From assembly GCA_964487155.1 (NCBI GenBank), contig CAZAQB010000059.1, positions 1-19,366 of the forward strand: a stretch of 19,366 nt of DNA. Reading direction: 5' to 3'. The stretch is from CAZAQB01 sp964487155. GTDB lineage: Bacteria > Pseudomonadota > Gammaproteobacteria > Nitrococcales > Nitrococcaceae. The notes beneath the pieces were generated by a model, which was given only the letters and a program-made list of their open reading frames with translations, searched no databases and was not told the origin of the DNA. Shown in pieces: positions 1-4,946 of the stretch. Numbering within the stretch: the first letter of the stretch is position 1; the number at the start of each line of letters is the position of its first letter. Position numbers and translations under genes: made by a program.

Positions 1-32
1 TGGACTGGGGCGGCCGGCGTAGCTCACCCAAG

Positions 33-59
33 GGTGGGCAGAGCGAAGCGAAGCCCACC
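33..59 (+). repeat. REP-like palindrome, family A (copy 1)
   Basis: GGTGGGC and GCCCACC form a 7-bp stem around the loop AGAGCGAAGCGAA. The same hairpin recurs at 8065-8095, 16338-16368 and 16491-16521, and in degraded form at 1057-1089. This copy lacks the exact GTAG head, although a GTAG lies 11 bases upstream at 19-22. It is a dispersed extragenic repeat. Confidence 0.8.
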
Positions 60-112
60 GTTCAGGCCTCGCCAGTCCACCGCAACACGGCATTGAGGGC
101 CGGGCAAAGCGC

Positions 113-340
113 ATGCTGAAATCCCTGGCAGTGATCCTGGCCGCCCTGTTCGTGGCCCTGCCCTACACCGACCTGGAAAGCCAATCGGCGCTGCGCTCGA
201 TGTGGCTTCCGGTGCTGGACTTCCTGCTGATTGTGGCCCTGGCGGGCTGGGGCGCCCTGTGGCTCGGCGGGCGCCGCGGCGGGGCGGGGGACCCGGGCGG
301 CTGCTCGTTTGGTGACGGTGACGGCGACGGCGGCGACTGA
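113..340 (+). CDS. Small two-helix membrane protein of unknown function
   Basis: This is a 75-residue protein that I cannot assign to a named family. Residues 1-18 are hydrophobic and could be a signal anchor. A second hydrophobic stretch spans about residues 30-50 (VLDFLLIVALAGWGALWL). The tail is Gly/Arg-rich and then acidic, ending in CSFGDGDGDGGD. The pattern suggests an inner-membrane hairpin with a disordered glycine/aspartate tail holding a single cysteine. The stop lies 8 bases before the ATG of the DsbA-like gene, so the two may be co-transcribed. The ATG follows a purine-rich but unremarkable ribosome site. The reading frame is the only sensible one here, but the protein is short and confidence is moderate. 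Confidence 0.55.
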   Translation: MLKSLAVILAALFVALPYTDLESQSALRSMWLPVLDFLLIVALAGWGALWLGGRRGGAGDPGGCSFGDGDGDGGD

Positions 341-348
341 GGCAGGTG

Positions 349-1035
349 ATGGAAAAGGTCAGAGTCATCCACTTCTCCGACGTGCTCTGTGTGTGGGCCT
401 ACGTGTCCCAGGCCCGCATGGATGAGCTGCGGCGCAACTTCGATCCGGCCACGGTGGGGATCGAGTTCCGCTTCCTGTCCGTATTCGGCGACGCCCACGG
501 CAAGATCAACCGCCAGTGGGCCGAGCGGGGCCGTTTCAAGGGCTATGCCGACCACGTGCGGGATGTCGTTGAGCGCTTCGGCCACGTGCCCCTGCACCCC
601 CGGGTGTGGGAGGAGAACGCACCGCGCTCGTCGCTGCCGGCCCATCTCTTCCTGTGTGCCGCCCGGCTGCTGGAGGCGCGGGAGGACACCGGGTTGCCCC
701 ATCCCGGCGGGCCCTTCGAGCGGGCCGCCTGGGAGCTGCGCCGCGCGTTCTTCGAGGAGCACCTGGATGTCAGCCAGCGCGACGTGCTGTTCCAGGTCGC
801 CGAGCGGGCCGGCCTGCCGGTGGGGGAGGTGCAGCGCATGATGGACTGCGGCCACGCCCATGCCGCCCTGGCCGCCGACCTGGAATCCGCCCGGGATCTC
901 GGCATCACCGCCAGCCCCACCCTGGTGTTCAACGAGGGCCGCCAGCGCCTCACCGGCAACGTCGGCTACCGCATCATCGAGGCCAACATCCGCGAGTTGC
1001 TGGAGAACCCCTCGGGACAGCATTCCTGGTGCTGA
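349..1035 (+). CDS. DsbA-family thioredoxin-fold protein with a CxxA active site
   Basis: The 228-residue protein has the DsbA/FrnE/HCCA-isomerase layout. It opens with a beta strand and an active-site loop (residues 7-19, HFSDVLCVWAYVS), followed by a long helical insert (about 55-175). The cis-proline loop is at 188-194 (ASPTLVF). In DsbA-like oxidoreductases the loop normally reads CPxC or CPWC; here only the first cysteine (C14) remains and the second position is alanine (A17). Cytosolic location is inferred because no signal peptide is visible. The C-terminus ends in SWC. A single-cysteine enzyme would be unable to run a dithiol cycle, so a glutathione-linked or isomerase-type role is more plausible than disulfide formation. 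A GTG at 346 immediately precedes the chosen ATG; either could be used. Confidence 0.8.
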   Translation: MEKVRVIHFSDVLCVWAYVSQARMDELRRNFDPATVGIEFRFLSVFGDAHGKINRQWAERGRFKGYADHVRDVVERFGHVPLHPRVWEENAPRSSLPAHLFLCAARLLEAREDTGLPHPGGPFERAAWELRRAFFEEHLDVSQRDVLFQVAERAGLPVGEVQRMMDCGHAHAALAADLESARDLGITASPTLVFNEGRQRLTGNVGYRIIEANIRELLENPSGQHSWC

Positions 1036-1056
1036 GGACGTTCGCCTTCGCCCTCC

Positions 1057-1089
1057 GTAGGGTGGATGGAGCGAAGCGCAATCACCACC
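1057..1089 (+). repeat. Degraded REP-like palindrome, family A (copy 2)
   Basis: A GTAG head is followed by GGTGGAT, the loop GGAGCGAAGCGCA and ATCACCACC. The stem is imperfect because of a 2-base insertion in the right arm. About ten bases later the sequence AAAAGGACTGA begins a heptamer array. The same order is seen at 16338-16403. Confidence 0.65.
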
Positions 1090-1100
1090 GACCGTGAAAA

Positions 1101-1114
1101 GGACTGAGGACTGA
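1101..1114 (+). repeat. GGACTGA heptamer tandem repeat, left part
   Basis: Two perfect GGACTGA units lie directly left of the 316-bp inserted element. The array resumes at 1431-1440 (TGAGGACTGA). Removing the element together with one TGA copy gives three perfect contiguous units. Confidence 0.8.
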
Positions 1115-1186
1115 GAGGGTGTGTACAAAATCAGGCCCGCCGGAGCGCGGGGTGGAGATCCCGCCCGGCGCCGACCGTAGCCCGCC

Positions 1187-1213
1187 GTAGGGCAGGTTGC
1201 GCAGAAACCTGCC
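1187..1213 (+). repeat. GTAG-headed hairpin inside the 316-bp element (family D)
   Basis: A GTAG head is followed by the stem GGCAGGTT / AACCTGCC with the 7-base loop GCGCAGA. It forms an inverted pair with the unit at 1297-1324. Confidence 0.7.
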
Positions 1214-1296
1214 ATTGGGCAATGGCATCGGTACCGCGGATCGGTTCGGGCACGCGGGCTCGGCGCTTGGCACCTTGGCGGTTTGCTACGCTGGCC

Positions 1297-1324
1297 CCCA
1301 CGTTTCTTCGCAACGTGGGTCTAC
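1297..1324 (-). repeat. GTAG-headed hairpin inside the 316-bp element (family E)
   Basis: On the minus strand a GTAG head and one A precede the stem CCCACGTT / AACGTGGG with the loop GCGAAGA. The loop resembles that of the unit at 1187-1213, while the stem sequence differs. Confidence 0.7.
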
Positions 1325-1508
1325 GGCGGGGGTGTCCAAGGCCGTGCCGAGGCCCGGAGCATAGCTGGCACCGCACGCCATGAGCGGCGGAGAGTGCGAT
1401 GAGGCGCGTAAGATTCTTGTCAACACCCTCTGAGGACTGAGTGGGAGAGGGGGCTGCAGGAGTCCGGTTGGGCGGGTTCCCAGGCTGTGGCGCCGGACTC
1501 CGCCCGGC

Positions 1509-1535
1509 GTCATGGAGCTTCACGCCGTGACCTAC
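1509..1535 (-). repeat. REP-like palindrome, family B (copy 1)
   Basis: On the minus strand a GTAG head precedes GTCACGG ... CCATGAC, a 7-bp stem with one wobble. It is divergent to the family B copy at 1573-1603. Confidence 0.65.
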
Positions 1536-1572
1536 GGCGGCGCTCGGCGGACGGGGTTCGGATCCCGCCGCG

Positions 1573-1603
1573 GTAGGTCACGTTGCGCGAAGCGCTACGT
1601 GAC
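1573..1603 (+). repeat. REP-like palindrome, family B (copy 2)
   Basis: A GTAG head is followed by the stem GTCACGT / ACGTGAC. An inner GCGC-GAA-GCGC stem sits inside the loop. The family recurs at 3574-3600 and 3646-3676. Confidence 0.75.
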
Positions 1604-1675
1604 GCTCTTTGGCGGCCTGGCCCGCCTCACCCTACCCTCGTGGCAGTGGTTCCGCCGCCGCGATAACCCGGCCCC

Positions 1676-1844
1676 CTAGCAGCCTGTCGGGCTTAGGTGC
1701 CCGTCGCGAGGCGAGTGGGAGAGCGAGGCCAGTTTTTCGATCATTTGAGGAGAATAGCCGTAGCTATTTGACGAAAAGGATCGGAAAAATGGGCCGCTAT
1801 ACCACCGGCGCAGTAGGAGCAGCCTAAGTCCGACAGGCTGCTAG
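1676..1844. mobile_element. 169-bp fold-back element (copy 1)
   Basis: The 22-bp ends (1676-1697 and 1823-1844) are inverted repeats with one mismatch and start in CTAG. Further nested complementarity is visible: GGCCAGTTTTTCGATC (1727-1742) against the arm at 1778-1795, and AATAGC-CGTA-GCTATT (1753-1768) at the tip. The whole element can therefore fold into one long hairpin. It has no coding capacity. The left end of a second copy starts at 19313. CTAG may be the target duplication or part of the terminus. Confidence 0.75.
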
Positions 1845-1860
1845 CACAGGCAATAATCCA

Positions 1861-2411
1861 TCACCCCGCCACCGGCATGCCGTCCAGGATGGTCTCCGGC
1901 CCCAGCGGCACGATGCCCTGGGGGTTCAGCGCCCGGATCGAGTAGTAGCCCTGCTTGATGTGGCGGAAGTCCACCGTGGGGCCGATGTCGGGGTGGTCGT
2001 AGAGGCGCCGGGTGTAGCGGGCCAGGGCCGGGTAGTCGGCCAGGATGCGCAGGTTGGCCTTGAAGGCGCCCACGTAGGCGATGTCGAAGCGGATCAGGGT
2101 CACGAAGGCCCGGATGTCGGTCTCGGTGAGGCGCTTGCCGAACAGGTACGGGCCGCTGGCGGCGAGGCGGCGCTCCAGCTGGTCGAGGGTGTCGAACAGC
2201 GCCGCCACCGCCTCCTCGTAGGCCAGCTGGGTGGTGGCGAAGCCGGTGCGGTAGACACCGTTGTTGAGCCGCGGGTAGAGCCAGTCGTTGAGGGTGTCGA
2301 TGTCCGCGCGCAGCTCCTCCGGGTAGAGGTCCAGGGCGGCCCGCTCCGCGCTCAGCAGGGGGTTGAAGGCGCTGTTGAACATGCGCAGCAGCTCGGAGGA
2401 CTCGTTATCGG
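1861..2411 (-). pseudogene. Truncated glutathionyl-hydroquinone reductase (C-terminal domain only)
   Basis: The reading frame carries the C-terminal alpha-helical domain of the Xi-class GST / YqjG-type glutathionyl-hydroquinone reductases. It starts at the family motif DNESSELLRMFNSAF and runs through GVYRTGFATTQLAYEEAV, TDIRAFVTLIRFD and HIKQGYYS to NPQGIVPLGP. Family members are about 310-330 residues long, with a catalytic cysteine in a CPWAHR-type motif in the N-terminal thioredoxin domain. About 140 N-terminal residues, including that motif, are absent here. Upstream of DNESSE the frame runs into DNA that encodes, on the other strand, the tail of a LysR regulator. The apparent ATG at 2487 therefore lies in foreign sequence and the gene is judged to be a dead remnant. 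Confidence 0.8.
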
Positions 2412-2502
2412 CATTCACGCCGTCTATCCCCAGCGTGCCGGCCACTCCGCGCGGCTGCGCGTGCTGCTGGATTACCTGGAGGAGCATCTGAATGGGCGCT
2501 GA
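2412..2502 (+). pseudogene. C-terminal remnant of a LysR-type regulator
   Basis: The plus-strand frame reads IHAVYPQRAGHSARLRVLLD followed by YLEEHLNGR and a stop. This matches the conserved end of LysR regulators (a 'vyP.r....rvR.f.dfl' pattern). Nothing of the effector domain or helix-turn-helix is left, because the sequence to the left belongs to the opposite-strand reductase. The remnant's last codons contain the GGAGGAG ribosome site used by the following gene. The stop codon TGA (2500-2502) overlaps that gene's start by 11 bases, which may explain why this tail persists. Confidence 0.65.
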
Positions 2503-3547
2503 GCGCCGCCGGGCCTGGCTGCTCTCGGCGTATCGCTCCGCCAGCCACGGCGCCTGGGCCGACGCTCTGGTGGCCGGCCATCCGGAGCTGGACTGGAGCG
2601 TCCTGGAACTGCCCGGGCGTCACTTCCGCTGGCGCATCCGGGGCAACCCGCTGTCCTGGCTGGGTTGCCTGCCGGAGGGCTGCCCGGACCTGCTGCTGGC
2701 CACCTCCATGGTGGATCTCGCAACCTTGAAGGGTCTGCATCCGCGGCTGGCCGGCGTGCCCACGGTCTACTACTTCCACGAGAACCAGTTCGCCTACCCG
2801 TTGAGCCCGCGCCAGGTGGAGTCGGTGGACCCGCAGATGGTGCAGCTCTACGGCGCCCTGGCCGCCGACCGGCTGGTGTTCAACTCGGCCTGGAACCGGG
2901 ACTCCTTTCTGGACGGTGTCGCGGCCCTGCTGGCGCGGTTGCCGGACGCGGTGCCGGCCGGCGTGGTGCAGCGCCTGTCTCGCAAATCATCCGTGCTGCC
3001 GGTCCCCGTGGAGCCGGTGCCGTCCGGCCCCGAACGGGATCCGGCGCTGATCCTCTGGAACCACCGCTGGGAGTACGACAAGGCCCCCGAGGTGTTCGCC
3101 GACGCCCTCCTGGCCCTGGCGCAGCGGGGGGCGGAGTTCCGCCTGGCGCTGCTGGGCCCGCGCGGCGAGCGGGCGCCGGAGGCCCTGTCCCGGCTGCGGG
3201 CCGCGCTCGGGGCAAGCGTCATTGCCGACGCCCGCCTGGAGCGGGACGCCTACCGGGCCCTGCTGGGCCGTGCAGGCATCGCGGTCAGCACCGCCCGCCA
3301 CGAGTTCCAGGGCCTTGCCATGCTGGAGGCCGCCAGCGCCGGCGCCCGCCCGCTGGTGCCAGACGCGCTGTGCTATCCCGAGCAGTACCCGGCGCAGTAC
3401 CGCTACCCGCCCGGCGACGCCGGGGCCCTGGCGGAGCGCCTCGGCCAGTGGCTCACCGGCGGCCCGCCGCCCGCCGTCGACGTGTCGCCGTGGCTGACCT
3501 CGGCGGTAGAACACCATTGGCGCGATCTGCTGGCCGGCAGCGAATGA
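2492..3547 (+). CDS. tRNA-queuosine alpha-mannosyltransferase-like glycosyltransferase (DUF3524)
   Basis: The 351-residue protein has the DUF3524 N-terminal domain seen in GTDC1/QTMAN. Recognisable pieces are WLLSAYRSASHGAWADALVA (residues 9-28), LPGRHFRWRIRGNPLSW (40-56), DLLLATSMVDLATLKGL (66-82) and YYFHENQFAYP (93-103). A Glycos_transf_1-type C-terminal domain follows, with LWNHRWEYDKAPEVFADAL and an HEFQGLAMLEA acidic motif. The animal homologue mannosylates queuosine in tRNA-Asp; transfer of that substrate to the bacterial protein is inference. The start is well supported by GGAGGAG at 2478-2484, seven bases before the ATG, located inside the LysR remnant. A REP cluster follows the stop. 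Confidence 0.85.
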   Translation: MGAERRRAWLLSAYRSASHGAWADALVAGHPELDWSVLELPGRHFRWRIRGNPLSWLGCLPEGCPDLLLATSMVDLATLKGLHPRLAGVPTVYYFHENQFAYPLSPRQVESVDPQMVQLYGALAADRLVFNSAWNRDSFLDGVAALLARLPDAVPAGVVQRLSRKSSVLPVPVEPVPSGPERDPALILWNHRWEYDKAPEVFADALLALAQRGAEFRLALLGPRGERAPEALSRLRAALGASVIADARLERDAYRALLGRAGIAVSTARHEFQGLAMLEAASAGARPLVPDALCYPEQYPAQYRYPPGDAGALAERLGQWLTGGPPPAVDVSPWLTSAVEHHWRDLLAGSE

Positions 3548-3573
3548 GGCGACCAGGTTCCAACGAAGCCGCC

Positions 3574-3600
3574 GTAGGTCACGGTGCGAAGCTCCGTGAC
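3574..3600 (+). repeat. REP-like palindrome, family B (copy 3)
   Basis: A GTAG head is followed by GTCACGG / CCGTGAC with a 9-base loop. It forms an inverted pair with 3646-3676. The stem base pair that is T/A in copy 2 is G/C here, a covarying change. Confidence 0.75.
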
Positions 3601-3645
3601 GGGGAGCCCGAATCCGGCACCGCGGCCCTGGACGGCACGAAGAGC

Positions 3646-3676
3646 GTCACGTAGCGCTGCACGCAACGTGACCTGC
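3646..3676 (-). repeat. REP-like palindrome, family B (copy 4)
   Basis: On the minus strand the head is GCAG (GTAG with one change), followed by GTCACGT / ACGTGAC. It is nearly identical to 1573-1603. Confidence 0.75.
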
Positions 3677-3697
3677 GGCCGCTCGACCGCCCCGCGC

Positions 3698-3724
3698 GTA
3701 GGTCGGTTGCTCCTGGCAACCGAC
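3698..3724 (+). repeat. REP-like palindrome, family C (copy 1)
   Basis: A GTAG head is followed by the perfect 9-bp stem GTCGGTTGC / GCAACCGAC with loop TCCTG. Confidence 0.8.
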
Positions 3725-3752
3725 AGGCGGCCAGGTCACCGTCGGCGGGGAT

Positions 3753-3779
3753 GTCGGCTGCCAGGAGCAGCCGACCTAC
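3753..3779 (-). repeat. REP-like palindrome, family C (copy 2)
   Basis: On the minus strand a GTAG head is followed by the 9-bp stem GTCGGCTGC / GCAGCCGAC with the same TCCTG loop. Compared with 3698-3724, one stem pair changed from T-A to C-G with pairing preserved. Confidence 0.8.
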
Positions 3780-3902
3780 GGGCAGTCGCATCGCCCAGGC
3801 AAAGCCCCGGCGGGAGGCGCCGCCTTCCTATACTGCAGTGGCAGGTCGCCGGCGGCCCGGACGCTGGCACCTCCAGACACCGGCCAACCAGAGGGGGGTG
3901 CC

Positions 3903-4682
3903 ATGGATCTCGGAATTCGCGGCCGCAAGGCCCTGGTGTGCGCCGCCAGCCGCGGGCTGGGCCGGGGCTGTGCCCTGGCTCTCGCCCGGGAAGGCGTGGA
4001 ACTCACCCTGGTGGCCCGCAACGCCGAAGTGCTGGCGGCCACCGCCGAGGCCCTGCGCGCCGAGACCGGCGTGCCCGTTACCACCGTGGCCGACGACATC
4101 ACCACCGAGGCGGGCCGGGCCGCGGCGCTTGCGGCCTGTCCGGAGCCGGACATCCTGCTGACCAACGCCGGCGGACCGCCGCCGGGGGACTTCCGCGACT
4201 GGCAGCGGGATGACTGGATCGCCGCGCTGGACGCCAACATGCTCACCCCCATCGAGCTGATCCGGGCCACGGTGGACGGCATGATCGAGCGCCGCTTCGG
4301 GCGCATCGTCAACATCACCTCCTCGGCGGTGAAGGCCCCCATCGATGTCCTGGGGCTGTCCAACGGCGCCCGCTGCGGGCTCACCGGCTTCGTCGCCGGC
4401 CTGGCCCGGCAGACCGTGGCCCACAACGTCACCATCAACAACCTGCTGCCCGGCGGCTTCGCCACCGACCGCCTGGATCAGACCGTGGCCGCCCGGGCCC
4501 GCGCCCGCGGCGTCACCCCCGACGAGGCCCGGGAGCAGATGCGCCGCTCGGTGCCCGCCGGGCGTTTCGGCCACCCGGAGGAATTCGGCGCCTGGTGCGC
4601 CTTCCTGTGCAGCGTCCACGCCGGCTACGTCACCGGCCAGAACCTGCTGGTGGACGGCGGGGCGTATCCGGGGGTGTTGTGA
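3903..4682 (+). CDS. SDR-family protein lacking the catalytic Tyr/Lys (atypical BKR-like)
   Basis: The 259-residue protein has the short-chain dehydrogenase fold. The glycine loop is AASRGLG (14-20) and the NAG motif is LLTNAGG (85-91). NITSSA (137-142) places the catalytic serine. The usual YxxxK is replaced: the aligned stretch is SNGAR (153-157), so Tyr is Ser and Lys is Arg. VTGQNLLVDGG near the end is the usual SDR tail. A known subgroup of FabG-like SDRs ('BKR_like_SDR_like') shares the imperfect cofactor motif and missing tetrad, so this is probably a family trait rather than damage. The substrate is unknown. A GAGGGGGGTG ribosome site precedes the ATG. The neighbours give no pathway clue. 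Confidence 0.88.
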   Translation: MDLGIRGRKALVCAASRGLGRGCALALAREGVELTLVARNAEVLAATAEALRAETGVPVTTVADDITTEAGRAAALAACPEPDILLTNAGGPPPGDFRDWQRDDWIAALDANMLTPIELIRATVDGMIERRFGRIVNITSSAVKAPIDVLGLSNGARCGLTGFVAGLARQTVAHNVTINNLLPGGFATDRLDQTVAARARARGVTPDEAREQMRRSVPAGRFGHPEEFGAWCAFLCSVHAGYVTGQNLLVDGGAYPGVL

Positions 4683-4946
4683 GGTAGCCGGGACGGTGGC
4701 GCGGCTTCGGCGAGGCAAACGATTGAAGGCGCCCCGGTCGATCCTTGCCCGAGGCGCCTTCCGCAGGCGTGGCAATGCCCCCCCACGAGTCCATCCTGCC
4801 CTGCCCCCGGGGGTTTGCTCCTTGACCGTCGTCACAGCCTGGAGACAAGAGGGCCGGTCTGGGGCCCCTTTATCGAAACCGGTGACGCCACGGGCGGTAC
4901 CCGCGGCGGCGGTGGGCCTGGGGGCGGCCTGGTCGAGAGGCTGCTT
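4683..4946. other. Non-coding interval with one inverted repeat
   Basis: No gene is supported here. GAAGGCGCC (4725-4733) and GGCGCCTTC (4753-4761) form a 9-bp stem with a 19-base loop and no T-tract. It lies between the ends of two convergent genes (the SDR and the interrupted gene), where a Rho-independent terminator might be expected, but the shape is poor. Confidence 0.4.

Larger units (their letters stand above)
1115..1430. mobile_element. 316-bp MITE-like element inserted in a heptamer repeat
   Basis: The left end reads GAGGGTGTGTACAAAATC and the right end, reverse-complemented, reads GAGGGTGTTGACAAGAATC, so the termini are imperfect inverted repeats. The element is flanked by TGA on both sides (1112-1114 and 1431-1433). 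It has no transposase reading frame and carries two internal hairpins with GTAG heads (1187-1213 and 1297-1324). The GAG-starting ends and a TNA-type 3-bp duplication resemble the IS1031 group of the IS5 family; that assignment is inference. A 10-bp duplication is also formally possible because the target is itself repetitive. Confidence 0.7.

Noticed and set aside
1131..1523. Minus-strand 130-codon frame through the 316-bp element as a transposase
   Set aside because: It has no DDE or HUH motif, crosses the element boundary and shows no recognisable domain.
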